A stretch of DNA of 64,000 bases from Adiantum capillus-veneris (lineage: Eukaryota; Streptophyta; Polypodiopsida; Polypodiales; Pteridaceae): contig CM043953.1 of NCBI GenBank assembly GCA_014529385.2, forward strand, positions 83,369,838 to 83,433,837, written 5' to 3'. The notes below the pieces were generated by a model that did no database searches, had not been told where the DNA came from, and saw nothing but the letters and a program-made list of their open reading frames with translations. Each line of letters begins with the position of its first letter. Within the stretch, counting starts at the first letter, position 1. Shown here one piece after another: positions 44,095-55,416 of the stretch. A program made the translations under genes and the position numbers.

Positions 44095-45035
44095 CCCATT
44101 TCATCTAAAATGGTGTTCTTTGATGATATTATCATCTACTCTAATTCATTAGACGAACACAAGCAACACCTCCAGGTAATATTTCAAGTTTTAAGAGAGA
44201 ATAAACTTTATGTTAATTGAAAGAAAAGTGAATTTTTCTTGCAAGAGATTCAGTATTTAGGTCACATTATCTCTCAAGATGGCATCCAAATGGATCCATC
44301 AAAGTTAGAGGTAATAAAAGGATGGTATAAACCAAAGAATCTTCATGAACTAAGAAGCTTTATAGGTATGTGTGCATACTATAGACGCTTCATAGAAAAG
44401 TTCTCACAAATTGCGGGACCATTACATGACCTAACAAAGAAAAGCGCTAGGTATACATGGTCTGCTAAGGAGAACAATGCTTTCGAAAAGCTTAAAGAAA
44501 AGCTTATCTCTCAACCTGTGCTTACAATACCGGATCTCTCAAAACCATTTGAGGTCCAATGTGATGCTTGTGGTGATTGCCTTGGAGCTGTTTTGCTTCA
44601 AGAAGGGCATGCCATAGGCTATGAAAGTTGAAGGCTTGACCCTATTGAGCAAGCTCTAGGCATATACGAAAAGGAACTCGTTGCAGTTCTACATGCCTTA
44701 GACTCATGGAAGCACTATTTATTAGGGACTCCTTTCATTCTGTGAACGGATCACCAAAGTCTTAAGTACTTCATAACGCACCAAGCACTCCGACAAACAA
44801 ATGAGGTGGGAAAATTTCCTTTCGCAATTTCATTTTCATATTGCTCACATTGCTGGCAAGCATAATCAAGTAGCTGATGCACTCTCAAGACGATCGAGAG
44901 TGAATGCGGTTTCCATAGCAACTCACAATCATCTATCTTCAATGATAGATGAGTAGCTATTGATCCCGATTTTAGAGATGTGATTTTAGCCCTTGCATTA
45001 GGGAAGAAAGAAGAACCATTTACTTTACAAGATGG
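44095..45035 (+). pseudogene. Ty3/gypsy RT-RNase H relic
   Basis: FFDDIIIYSNSLDEHKQHLQ, then FLQEIQYLGHIISQDGIQMD, then FIGMCAYYRRFIEKFSQIAG are the end of gypsy RT; DLSKPFEVQCDACGDCLGAV is the RNase H start with D-A retained, and ELVAVLHALDSWKHYLLG follows. Stops break it near 44218, 44630 and 44745. It is cut at 45035 by the next element's LTR. It differs from the large gypsy to the right, so it is the older target. Confidence 0.88.
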
Positions 45036-45957
45036 TGTTGGACGGATACGCCGCGACGGACGTCAGCACCGCAAGAAATCACCTAACAAGATTTGATAGC
45101 TAAGGACGAAGCTCGACCTGCAGGCGCGTGGAAGCAAGCATAAGGTGTCAACCTACACTCGATTGACTCCTAACTAATTCCTACAGAGGTCTCTACCAAT
45201 TGTCTAAGTCACAGCCTTCAAGAGTGCATCAGAGGAAACTTCCTACAACGCTGTCTAGAGCCGAACACCCATCAAACAATCTCGAAACACCATAGAACTT
45301 GAAGGAGACCCTACTAACATCAATAGGTCGCTCTCCCTAAGGTCTATGAACCAAAACCTCAACCCAAAACACCCGGTGCAAAATCACGTAGGATGTCTGG
45401 CCGAAATTTGTAGGTCTTCGTTTCCGAAATCTAAAGTGCCTAATGTGTAGTTCTACTCAATGTGAACGCGTGGATATGCTGCAATGCAAAATCGGACAAC
45501 GTATGCTCACCCAATCACCAGATGAAGCTCGTAGAAGGAGCTCACAAAACCGGACCGTACGCGCGCAATGTGGGTATCGGCGCGTAGCTCTCGTCGGGGG
45601 CAACACGTTGCACTTCTCCGCACTCGATTCCGACCCACCGGTGCACGCGTAGCATCAAGATGAAGCTCACACTCTCTCGTACACAGTACGCTCACTCGCA
45701 GACTTCAAAAACTTCTTTTAAAAATGACAAAAGGTTTTCCATTAAGGTCAAAAAGTGGTATATACACCTTACAATTCTCAAACCCTAAAGTTCCAAATCA
45801 ACCATCTACTCAATCTAACTATCAAAACTGGGATACAATCTGGAAACTTCTATAAGCCCCAATATTTACAAGGTGAAAAATCAGGTAAATGAATAATTAC
45901 AAAAAATGATAATCTTTCGAGTAGTCAGTTTCCGTGGGGTGTGTCCAACTTCTATCA
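45036..45957 (-). repeat. 3' LTR of the large gypsy (about 922 bp)
   Basis: On the minus strand it starts TGATAGAAGTTGGACAC beside a polypurine tract and ends CGTATCCGTCCAACA, thus with TG and CA ends. A TATATA lies at 45759-45764. Its left edge cuts the older gypsy relic. The candidate left target flank is GATGG (45031-45035); the other side is beyond the window. The first part (45080-45720) is GC-richer than its surroundings. Confidence 0.75.
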
Positions 45958-45970
45958 CTCCCCCCCTCCT
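45958..45970 (-). other. 3' polypurine tract of the large gypsy
   Basis: Minus-strand AGGAGGGGGGGAG lies directly against the LTR start. The same 13 bases occur again at 49931-49943. Confidence 0.85.
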
Positions 45971-46012
45971 TGCTCATGTCGTCCCCGACATGGCCGTTGA
46001 GCTGATTCTTCA

Positions 46013-47343
46013 TCATATGGTTTCGCGCATCTTGATCAGTGATTCGTATCTTGCATGTAGATTCATTGTTTTTGGGCCAAAAATATCAGTGTTTATTGTG
46101 AAGAAGCCGGTGTAGAACGCTTCTTCAAAGGCTTGGAGGTGATAGGATGGCAGAAACATTATCCTTTGATACAACGCATGTATCACCTCCTTGGAAGGCT
46201 GACCACACAGATCATAGGCACATCTGTAAGTATCTTGGAAGAAGAAGATACTGTCTGTCACCTGGCCTGGCTTGAATGTCTCAAATACTGCTAAAAGAGT
46301 TTTGCAAATTTTCTTCATCATGATGCACATAAGGTTAGGTGAGCCAGTGAACAATTTGATGGTGCCCGTTAGGGTTTTCACCATGTATTGGACACTTATT
46401 CTCTCACCTTCCTTCAAGCCCGGCAGCTTAGGATAATTCAACCAAGTGGGTTGGCTCCTTTGTAATATCTCCTGGGCCTTCCACGTCCTGATCCTTGGTA
46501 GAGGACAAAAGCTGAGGTTGTCTCTGATGGTTTTCGGTGCCTCTACCAAGTGGATTAGGTATTGTGGGTACTTCGTCAGCCACGCCTTCCTCCATTTTGG
46601 CTGAGATTCAACTATTAACCTGGCTGCTTCTGGCTGAGAGATATCTGCGTTGTAGAGTTTGCACTGTCGGCTCTTCTCTAATCCTCTTATTGATGGTGGC
46701 GGCTTCATATTTTAGCAAAGGATATGGGAGAGATGGCTTCATCGTACTTTTGTGGCCGCTTCATACACATATGGAAGTATTGGTTGTACAACTGACTCAT
46801 GATTGCCACTCTTGGATTGGCAATATCTTCAAAAGTGTAGTTACCTTTCTTCTCAGTGTACACCTTGACATCATCTCTTCTTTTAGTTACACTATCCCCC
46901 TTGTTCGAGAGGTCTAGTGCATCTGCTAAAACTTACTCGGTGATGACAATTTCTGTTTCTGGCCTGCCTTGCAGATCGGTTACTCTGGCCACTCCATCTT
47001 CCTTAATTGTTGTCACAAATTCCCAGACTCTCTTTATGTCAACCCCTGCCGGCACTGCTTCAAAATAGTTGCGGAGATCAATCTTCTCCAAGTACCCGGC
47101 CATCTTGCTTCTTACAAACTCATTGAGTTCCCGCGGTAGCATTAATAGCTCGATCACATTCCCTTCAGTGTCTTTGAACACTCCTTGGTAGATCTTTAGG
47201 TCGTTGGACTCTAGCAGATCTTCTTGGATCCATGTGCTGGTGGGTTTTAGTGTTCCTTCTGGTATGACGAAGGGTTCTACTTCTTCTAGGTAATCCTTAA
47301 TGGTCATTCTTTTCTTCTTTGTCGATGACTTCGCGGTTGCCAT
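46013..47343 (-). pseudogene. Late ORF of the large gypsy, unknown function
   Basis: ATG 47343 opens MATAKSSTKKKRMTIKDYLE with a basic start. The frame meets TAA at 46933-46935, continues in phase (ALDLSNKGDSVTKRRDDVKV, then IMSQLYNQYFHMCMKRPQKY) to a stop near 46712, and after a frame change goes on as MKPPPSIRGLEKSRQCKLYN to 46013. The original protein had about 440 residues. No signal peptide or clear membrane span is visible, so a viral envelope is not supported. It stands in the place where some plant gypsy groups have an extra ORF. Confidence 0.7.
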
Positions 47344-47508
47344 AGATCCTGTTGCACTCAGTAGTCCGAAGTTAGCTTTTTTCCATATTAGCTGAGAAAC
47401 TGAATTTTAACTATCCAAATGACTTGAAATTTGAAAATAAAGCTTAAAAAGAACTTATGAAACTGTGCATGTGCACACAGTGCAATTTTGGCCAAAATTT
47501 TCCATTTA

Positions 47509-48371
47509 GACATCCTACACGTAGGATGTCTTTTTCATCAAAATTGGTTGATACTTGACATGCTGGTAGTGCATGGCTTATGGAACATGGCTATGGATTT
47601 GGGCATCAAAAAATGGATTTTTTGAGCTGATTCAGGCTTTAGGTCACAAATTGGGTAGAAGGTCTATAACAGGTAGCAAGTGATGTCCAAATGGGTTGAA
47701 AATTGATATATGGGCTCATTGCACCATGGTATTGGCTTCCATGATGTCACTCTTTGCACAGAAGATCTAAATTATGTTGGAGACATCCTACGCGTAGGAT
47801 GTCTATTTCATTAAAATGGCATGGGATTTGTTCTGTGGGTAGTCCTTGGCCTATGGAACATGGCTATGCTCTTGGATTTGGATTTGGGCAAGGATTGATG
47901 CTTGTAAGAGCCTGTGTAGTGTTTCTCGGCTCAAAAACTGTATCTTGAAGGTGTTGGGGGTCAAAAATGATTAGAATGGCTTCAAAATTGGTATATGAGC
48001 TCTTGATGATGATATGATTGGATCTGGAATGGACAAACATCCTCTGTAGGCCAAAACTATCAAATAGACATCCTACGCGTAGGATGTCTACTTCACCAAT
48101 TTTTGCTTATGACCACACAGATTGGTTGGTTATGTGCTTGTGAATGTGTTGTGCAAGTTTCATGTGATTTGGACAAGATTTGGTAGGTCTATGGCCCATT
48201 ATTGCCTCTATGCCTAACTTTGCGTTTTTTCATGCATATGAGGTCATTTTGGTCCAAATGTGATGAAACTTGGTGGCTAGCATGTAAAGGTTATTCAGAA
48301 AATGTGTGTGATGAAAAATGTTGGGATTTGTTCCCAGAAATGCCCTTGAGACATCCTATGTGTAGGATGTC
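47509..48371. repeat. Four 22-bp palindromes spaced about 280 bp
   Basis: At 47509-47530, 47782-47803, 48067-48088 and 48350-48371. Half site GACATCCTACG with its mirror; the middle varies (ACAC, GCGC, GCGC, TGTG region). Distances are 273, 285 and 283 bp. A half site, CGTAGGATGTC, also appears in the LTR at about 45388. Confidence 0.92.
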
Positions 48372-49930
48372 TCCTGATGATTTTTTTATGGAATGTGCCA
48401 CTAGTGCCTGCCCTTGGTCCCCCTGAGTCCCTTTTAAGCTTAATTTCAACAAAAAAGTCAAATGGATAGAAAGTAACTCCCTGTGTGGACTTCAGAGCCT
48501 CTGAGCCGTTTTCTGACTTTTGGAGTGCTTTTTGGCGAGATGAAATTTCTTGATGTTGGTCTCCAAAGCTTCCCGATCCCTTGGGGATCCTTGCCGTATG
48601 GTTTTTGTCGACTTTGGCTTCATCGGCTCTTCATTTGGCAATTTGTCACTCTAGAAGCACCCGTGGTTGCGTTTACATATCTTCGATGATTTCTGGTGGT
48701 CTACCACCATAGGACTTGGTTGTTGATGGTCTAGGAAAGCCGCCCGTGAAGTTTGGTAGCAAACAGGCATGCGGTTTGGCCGCGAGAGCTATTTTTCGGG
48801 TCACTTTTTGGTCATGTGGGCCACATAGACTTGTCGAGCATGTCGAGATGCTCCTACCCATGAATTTCGGTAGCATTTGGGCGCCTTTTCGCCGATTTCC
48901 CATTTGGTGGCCTCTTGCGGGATTCTAGGAATTAGGGTTTTTTCCGATGGTTTTCTACTGCCTTTGGACATCCAAGACTGGTCTCCTATGCTATGGTAAG
49001 CTGCCGATGAAGTCTCGTTGCTTTTGGGTCAGCCGTTAGGTGGCCGCCTCTACTTGTAGGTCTCTACTACCCGCTTTGTGTGTGAGCCCTACGCTAGTTT
49101 TCGCGACAAAACGACAAACATGCGCGAAAAGCTCAAGGTGATGAGCCTACCTCTCATGTCTGAAGCCCGTTGGGTAGTCGTGCGCGTCGTAGAAGCTGCT
49201 AGAAGGTCCGTTCGCTCTAGGTGGCAGAAGCTCTCTCCAAGAGGTCAATAGTGAAAATGAGCTAAAAATGAAGTGAAAAATTCTTATAATGGGGGTCCCC
49301 GAACCACTTTTCATGAAATTTGACATATGCTCCCATCTTCTTGCGAGATGCGGTTTAGGCTCGAAAATTTCTTGATTTGGACTTCATTTGCCCTGTTTAC
49401 CAGAAATTTGGCATTTCGGTCAAAATCTGGCTAAAACACGCTTTCCGCTCCAGTCTCATAATTACACTCCCACTGTATCATAGGTTGTCCTATAGTCACT
49501 AATCATCCCCATATTTTTTGTTTATCATTACAACCGTTTTTTACCTGTTTTTTGTATTTTTGAAGTTTTTCTACCGAAAATTAGCAAAATTAAAAGGAAA
49601 ATAGCAAATCCAACCCAAAAAATCCCAAAAAATCATAATAAATAAAAAACATCACTACCAAATATTATATATATTCACATGCAATTTTTATGCCGGATTC
49701 CTCTGTTTTACCAATATTTTGCTTGAAAAATGGCTATTTCTACTTATATACACACACCTAGGGGCTTGATTTGGCGTTTGGCCCCCTATACCTATATATA
49801 CATGCTGTTATAAGGGAATATGTACTTGGGTTAGTCCAAAAAAATTCGCAATCAAACAAAAACCCTTAAAATAGTCGAAAATCATGCCCTTTTTTGCTCT
49901 TTCTGCTATTGGTTCTGCATTTGAGAATGC

Positions 49931-49943
49931 CTCCCCCCCTCCT
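49931..49943 (-). other. Second, internal polypurine tract
   Basis: CTCCCCCCCTCCT on the plus strand is identical over 13 bases to the tract at 45958-45970. It lies about 4 kb upstream of the 3' LTR and is not followed by LTR sequence. Confidence 0.6.
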
Positions 49944-50180
49944 AGCCGGAGTCCTCCTGGACGACAAGGTATCGCCTTGGACTATGTGTCATGCATAGGT
50001 TGAAAAATTTGTGCTAATGCTTGGCCGATTAATGTGGCCCTAATTTATGCAAACTCGGTCAATGCATGGAATAATTAATGCTGTGCAAGAGAAGGGAATA
50101 AGCAGGATGCTTATTGTCATTCGCCGTCGAGGTTTCCTGTTTTCTTTGCAAGTAACAGCTGTAACTCTACTGCTCTCTGT

Positions 50181-50527
50181 TTAATTTTCTTTTTTGCAAA
50201 AGGCAATCACTTTGCCGCTACTGTTGATATAGCCGTAGTTGTTTCTGTGGGGAGGAGTGGCTTGGCCGGAATTGTCGTGGACCGTATTTCCTTTGCTTTC
50301 CATTAGTAGCTTGTTTTTGTCGGTTTTTGTAGGTTTTTTGCTACTTCCTTGGTTGCCACTGTTTTGTTGCTGATTGGCATTCACATAAGTCGATTGTCCT
50401 TTTTCAAATGCAGTTGTCTGCCTTCCATTGTTGCTTGTACTGAAGGGAGTTCCTTTTGCTTTTGTTTCGGTATCCAAATGCGAGTAACCTTTGGATTATT
50501 GCTGAGCAGTTTCTTTGGGATCCATAT
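50181..50527 (-). pseudogene. N/Q-rich segment of the large gypsy
   Basis: 98 open codons with NANQQQNSGNQGSSKKPTKT and a Lys-rich middle, ending at TAA near 50181. Upstream the same frame has a stop near 50497 and reaches the copia insertion site at 50527. It continues the low-complexity tail seen at 55417-55500 on the other side of the nested copia. Confidence 0.5.
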
Positions 50528-51281
50528 TGTTAGGAAATAAGACGTAGCTAAATAGATAATTGAGTAGATTACTTAATGGAGAGGGACAGATTTACATACA
50601 CGAGATTATAGAGTACAGAGAGAGAGAGAGAGAGAGTACACACGATATACGTGGTTCACCCAATGTGGGCTACGTCCACAAGAAAGCAGCTACTCAATGG
50701 CTTTAGTACTTCAAAACAAGAAGTAGTTTACAAAGGGATTATACCCTTAATGGAGCTCCCGCCTTGCTTCAATCTCACCACCTCACACTCACCTTGTTGC
50801 ATCAACTTCACACTATGAAATGTGTGTAGAAATGGCCTCCTTTTATAGGCCAAAAGGGTTTCCCTCTCTCATGAGAGGCAGCCATGTGTAGCCGCCCTTG
50901 TGTAAATAAGTCTATATCGGACCCTTCAATCCGCCCATGTGTGGCCGCCCTTGAGAAGACAAGTCCGCTTTTAAATTCGGCCATCGGCCATTGACTACCG
51001 GCCACCAGCCAACCGATCGGTTGTTTTTCGACCACTTTTCGGCCGCCGTCCGGCCATAATATTCCGACGAAAAGGAATATTCCAGCGAAGAAAAACAAAA
51101 GTATCGGGGACTTCCGCCCCCGAGGCCCCTAAAGTTGCCCCTGATTTTTGGCCATGAAATTTTTTGTTCCCGGCGAGTGATTTTCCTTCATGCACAATGG
51201 CTTCTCCTCATAATGGAGGCCTTACAAATGTGTGCTTTTACCATAGAAGATTACAAGGTAAATCAGGCTCCATACTTAACA
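50528..51281 (-). repeat. 3' LTR of the nested family-B copia
   Basis: Begins TGTTAGGAAATAAGACG and ends CATACTTAACA on the plus strand. It lacks most of the GGCCGGTGG expansion seen in the plus-strand copies. Confidence 0.95.
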
Positions 51282-51292
51282 ATCTTCCACTT
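51282..51292 (-). other. Polypurine tract of the nested copia
   Basis: Minus-strand AAGTGGAAGAT directly before the LTR; one base differs from the tract of the plus-strand copies. Confidence 0.85.
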
Positions 51293-51341
51293 GGAGACTG
51301 ATCTCAAAACCAAACCTGTGACTGCTTTCCATCCTGGCTTC

Positions 51342-52690
51342 TTATCCTTGAATGCCAATTGAGGATGAGCAAAAGCTCAACTTCTCCTTGTTGACCACCT
51401 TTGTAAACATGTCTGCAGGATTTTCACTTGTATGCACCTTTCCTAGCTTTAGCTGTCCCTCTTCCAAAAGAGTGCGTATGAAGTGATATCTCACCTCAAT
51501 GTGCTTTGTCCTTGAATGAAAGGCTGAGTTCTTCGCAAGATGGATAGCGCTTTGGCTATCACTGTACAAGACACAATTGTCTTGTTTGAATCCAAGCTCT
51601 TCTAAGAATCTGTGAAGCCACATAATTTCTTTTCTTGCCTCCGTCATTGCTACATACTCTGCTTCCGTGGTAGAAAGTGAAACCACTTTATGCATCTTTG
51701 AAGCCCAGCTTACTGCTGTGCCTCCAACCGTGAATACATAGCTAGTAGTGCTCCTTCGAGTAACTTTTTCACCTGCCATATCTGCATCAGCATACCCTTC
51801 TAGAAAAATATCAGCTCCTCCAAAATACAAAGCATTTGTTGTTGTCCCTTTTAGATACCTAAGTATCCAATTCACAGCTTTCCAATGCTCTTTACCTGGG
51901 TTGTCCATATACCTACTCACAACTCCCACTGCATGTGCAATGTCTGGCCTTCTCCAGACCATAGCATACATTAGAGAACCTATCGCCTGCAGCATATGGA
52001 ACTTTAGACATATAGGCTATCTCCTCTTGTTTCTTTGGACACATATCCTTCGTTAGTTTAAATTGACCAGCCAAAGGTGTGGAAACTGGTTTTGCATTTT
52101 GCATTGCAAACCTTTCTAGTACCTTCTTGATGTAATCTTCTTGAGATAGCTTTATTGTATTCTTCGTCCTGTCCCTTGATATTTGCATACCAAGTATCCT
52201 CTTTGCAGCACCTAAATCTTTCATTGAAAAATATTTAGACAGCTCCTCTTTTAGGTCTTTGATGTCCTGCATGTTAGCACTTGCAATCAGCATGTCATCA
52301 ACATATAACATTAGGATGATGAACTTCCCATCTCCCAAATTCTTCGTGTAGACGCTGTGATCCGAGTTGCATCTTCTGAATCCATGATCCAACATCCATC
52401 GATCAAATTTCAAGTACCATTGTCTTGATGCTTGCTTTAAACCATACAAGCTCTTCTTTAATCTGCAAATCATTTTCTCCTTACCTTTTACTTCATACCC
52501 CTTTGGTTGAAGCATGTAGATTTCCTCCTCAAAGTCACCGTGAGGGAATGCCGTATTTACATCCATTTGCTCGAGATTTAGATCATGAGCAGCCACAAGG
52601 CTTAAGACAAGCCTAATAGAGTTCATTTTTACAACAGGAGAAAATATTTCATTGAAGTCAATACCTTTCTTTTGAGAAAAATTGAATGCG
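51342..52690 (-). pseudogene. pol: Nested copia RT and RNase H
   Basis: RT begins abruptly in FSQKKGIDFNEIFSPVVKMN at the deletion edge, keeps LEQMDVNTAF and YVDDMLIAS, and shows an intact DIKDLKEELSKYFSMKDLGA where the plus-strand copies have a 2-base loss. A small insertion near 51985 shifts the frame before SLMYAMVWRRPDIAH. RNase H follows with YADADMAG, SLSTTEAEY and SDSQSAIHLAKNSAFHSRTK. Confidence 0.9.
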
Positions 52691-52972
52691 ATTTCTAACG
52701 CAAAAGCTTTCAAAAGCTTGGCTGCAATATTCACCTCCATTGTCGGATCTGAGGCATTTAACCTTGGTACCTGTTTCAATATCCACAAAGGCTTTCCACC
52801 TTTGAAATATGGAAAATACATCAGACTTATTCTTCATGACATAAACCCATGTTTTTCTAGTCGCATCGTCTATGAATGTTACATAGTACAATGAGCCACC
52901 AAGTGATGGTGTACTTGCAGGACCCCAAACATCAGAATGAACCAACTCAAGTTTTTCTATTTTTTCTTTCAT
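52658..52972 (-). pseudogene. Nested copia integrase remnant at the deletion edge
   Basis: LELVHSDVWGPASTPSLGGS, FIDDATRKTWVY and KCLRSDNGGEYCSQAFESFC are kept, then the sequence passes directly to RT. The third catalytic residue region (QQNG.SER) is gone, so the integrase cannot work. Confidence 0.9.
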
Positions 52973-54383
52973 TTCCTGATTTTTGAAATTTCACCCTCTT
53001 TTGTTTACCATAAACACAATCTTCACAGAACTCTAACTCCACTTCATTCAAACCTGGTAGAAGCTTCTTTGTTTGAAGGATTTGCATTCCTTTGGCACTC
53101 ATATGCCCAAGCCGGTAGTGCCACACCGCACTTTCAACTTCTGTAGTTGCTGCACAAGCTGAAGGTTGTGTGCTGATAGTACACAAGTAAAGTGTACTGA
53201 CCTTTTCTCCCTTGGCAACCACCAATGATCCCTTTGAGATCTTCCATCGTTTGTTTCCGAATGCAATGTTGTGACCTTCATCGTCTAATTGTCCTGTAGA
53301 GATCAAATTTTTCCGAAGAGAAGGAACATGCCTAACATCTTTAAGCTTCCATTCATTTCCATTAGCAGTTTTGACAGAAACTGTACCTTTGCCGACAATC
53401 TCACAAGCTTCATCATCTCCCAAGTATACATACCCAAAATTACCTTTGGTGTAATCTTGGAAATGTTGTTTGTGTGGTGTCGCATGGAATGAAGCCCCGG
53501 AATCTACTATCCAGGAATTAGACACATTGTCTAATGAGAGAATTAGAGCATCTTGCTCTACTTTACCTGCCACATTGGCCTCTGATGTTGGCTTGTTGTC
53601 TTGAGACTCAGTCTCCTTCTTCTTCTTGGACCAACAATCCTTCTCGATGTGGCCCTTCTTGCCGCAGTTCCAACATTCAAGAACTGACTTTGTGCGTGAC
53701 TTGCTCCGTCTTGAGCGATCACGACCCTTTTGGTTTTTGAACCTCTCCTTAGGCCTTCCTCTTGTTTCCACTGACAATGCAACACTTGATGATTCTCCTG
53801 TGCTTATCCTTCGTATTTCCTCGCTTAGGAGAACACCCACAACATTATCAAACTTAAGAGTATTTGTGCCAGAAATAGAATTACTTACATCCATCACAAG
53901 GCTGTCCCAACTATTCGGTAGAGATGATAGTATAAGGAGAGCTCGCACTTCATCATTGAAATTGATTTTCACCGATCGAAGTTGACTTATGTTTGTGTTA
54001 AAGTTATTTAGGTGTTCTGCAACTAAACCATTCTTTGCCATCTTTAGATTGAACAAGCGCTTCATAAGAAATACCTTATTGGATGCCGATGGTTTCTCGT
54101 AGAAGTCATCAAGTGACTTCATCAAGTCCTCCGTGGTCTTCATCTCCGAAACATTGAAGTCCACCGTTGACTCTAAGCTTAACCGAATTGTTCCCAGTGC
54201 CTTTCTATCAAGGACAATCCATGCGTCATCTGCCATCGTTGCGGGCTTCTTTGCAAGACCGCCTAGTGGCAAATAGAGGTCCTTATGGTAGAGATAGTCT
54301 TCAATCTGCATCTTCCAATGTTGGTAGTTTTTGCCATTGAACTTCTCAATCTTGAGCTTCCCTTCCTCCGCCATAACTCCCAC
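52947..54383 (-). CDS. gag: Nested copia Gag-protease-pre-integrase, open
   Basis: 478 open codons. Start MGVMAEEGKLKIEKFNGKNY; the third-codon Met (MAEEGK) is the conserved one. The Gag core, a CCHC knuckle C-W-N-C-G-K-K-G-H-I-E-K-D-C, the protease site WIVDSGASFHAT and the HYRLGHMSAKG pre-integrase are all intact. This is the best-kept gag of the family in this window and could still supply Gag. Confidence 0.9.
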   Translation of the reverse strand: MGVMAEEGKLKIEKFNGKNYQHWKMQIEDYLYHKDLYLPLGGLAKKPATMADDAWIVLDRKALGTIRLSLESTVDFNVSEMKTTEDLMKSLDDFYEKPSASNKVFLMKRLFNLKMAKNGLVAEHLNNFNTNISQLRSVKINFNDEVRALLILSSLPNSWDSLVMDVSNSISGTNTLKFDNVVGVLLSEEIRRISTGESSSVALSVETRGRPKERFKNQKGRDRSRRSKSRTKSVLECWNCGKKGHIEKDCWSKKKKETESQDNKPTSEANVAGKVEQDALILSLDNVSNSWIVDSGASFHATPHKQHFQDYTKGNFGYVYLGDDEACEIVGKGTVSVKTANGNEWKLKDVRHVPSLRKNLISTGQLDDEGHNIAFGNKRWKISKGSLVVAKGEKVSTLYLCTISTQPSACAATTEVESAVWHYRLGHMSAKGMQILQTKKLLPGLNEVELEFCEDCVYGKQKRVKFQKSGNERKNRKT

Positions 54384-54433
54384 TCAATTCAAGGAATCCT
54401 TTCCTTGAGATAATTTAGCTACGAGCAAACCTT

Positions 54434-54445
54434 GCTCTGATACCA
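54434..54445 (-). other. Primer binding site of the nested copia
   Basis: TGGTATCAGAGC on the minus strand, two bases from the LTR. Confidence 0.93.
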
Positions 54446-54447
54446 GT

Positions 54448-55202
54448 TGTTAGGAAATAAGACATAGCTAAATAGATAATTGAGTAGATACTTAATGGAG
54501 AGGGACAGATTTACATACACGAGATTATAGAGTAGAGAGAGAGAGAGAGAGTACACACGATATACGTGGTTCACCCAATGTGGGCTACGTCCACGGGAAA
54601 GCAGCCACTCAATGGCTTTAGTACTTCAAAACAAGAAGTAGTTTACAAAGGGATTATACCCTTAATGGGCTCCCGCCTTGCTTCAATCTCACCACCTCAC
54701 ACTCACCTTGTTGCATCAACTTCACACTACGAAATGTGTGTAGAAATGGCCTCCTTTTATAGGCCAAAAGGGTTTGCCTCTCTCATGAGAGGCAGCCATG
54801 TGTAACTGCCCTTGTGTAGATAAGTCCAAATCGGACCCTTCAATCCGCCCATGTGTGGCCTCCCTTGAGAAGACAAGTCCGCTTTTGAATTCGGCCATCA
54901 GCCACCGGCCATTGACTTCCGACCACCGGCCAACCGATCGGTTGTTTTTCGACCACCGTCCGGCCGCCGTCCGGCCATAATATTCCAGCGAAAAGGAATA
55001 TTCCGGCGAAGGAAAAACAAGTATCAGGGGCTTCCGCCCCCGAGGCCCCTAAACTTGCCTCTGATTTTTTGCCGTGAAAATTTTGGTTTCGGACGAGTGA
55101 TTTTCCTTCACGCACGATGGCTTCTCCTCATAATGGGGGCCTTACAAATATGCGCTTTTACCACAGAAGATTACAAAGGTAAATCAGGCTCCATACTTAA
55201 CA
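54448..55202 (-). repeat. 5' LTR of the nested family-B copia
   Basis: 755 bp, close to 50528-51281 with scattered differences, so clearly older than the insertion at 11382. Confidence 0.95.
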
Positions 55203-55416
55203 CATATCTATGTTATGCCCTTGGTTTTTGGTTGAACTATCTGCTTCGGTTGAATTTGTTGGTTGCATTATTGTTTGTTTGCCATGTCATTTCTATCCTT
55301 CTGCATCCATACTTGTTTCCCTTGTTTTGGTAACCTAGCTCCTTGCATTGCGGTCAGTGACTTCGTATGTATGTAGTTAGCATGGTTGGCTTTTACCTGT
55401 CTGTTGGCCTTGGGTA

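Larger units (their letters stand above)
47344..50170. other. Noncoding stretch of the large gypsy with palindrome-bearing repeats
   Basis: No ORF here looks real on either strand. Four 22-bp palindromes lie at 47509, 47782, 48067 and 48350. Between them units of about 280 bp share wording such as GGCCTATGGAACATGGCTATG. From about 48660 to 49250 GC-richer DNA follows, then AT-rich DNA with T runs to 49920. Confidence 0.6.
50528..55202 (-). mobile_element. Family-B copia nested in the large gypsy
   Basis: 4675 bp. The target duplication CATAT is perfect (50523-50527 and 55203-55207). LTRs of 754 and 755 bp, a primer site at 54434-54445 and a polypurine tract are present. Internally about 840 bp from the integrase end to the start of RT are missing, so it is not autonomous. 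It is the same family as the array at 28503 but in the opposite orientation. Confidence 0.97.

Noticed and set aside
45036-45957. GC-rich block considered as a captured gene
   Set aside because: TG/CA ends, a polypurine tract at one side and interruption of a gypsy relic at the other fit an LTR; short ORFs on both strands mirror each other.
46013-47343. Late gypsy ORF as an envelope gene
   Set aside because: No signal peptide, membrane segment or cleavage site visible.
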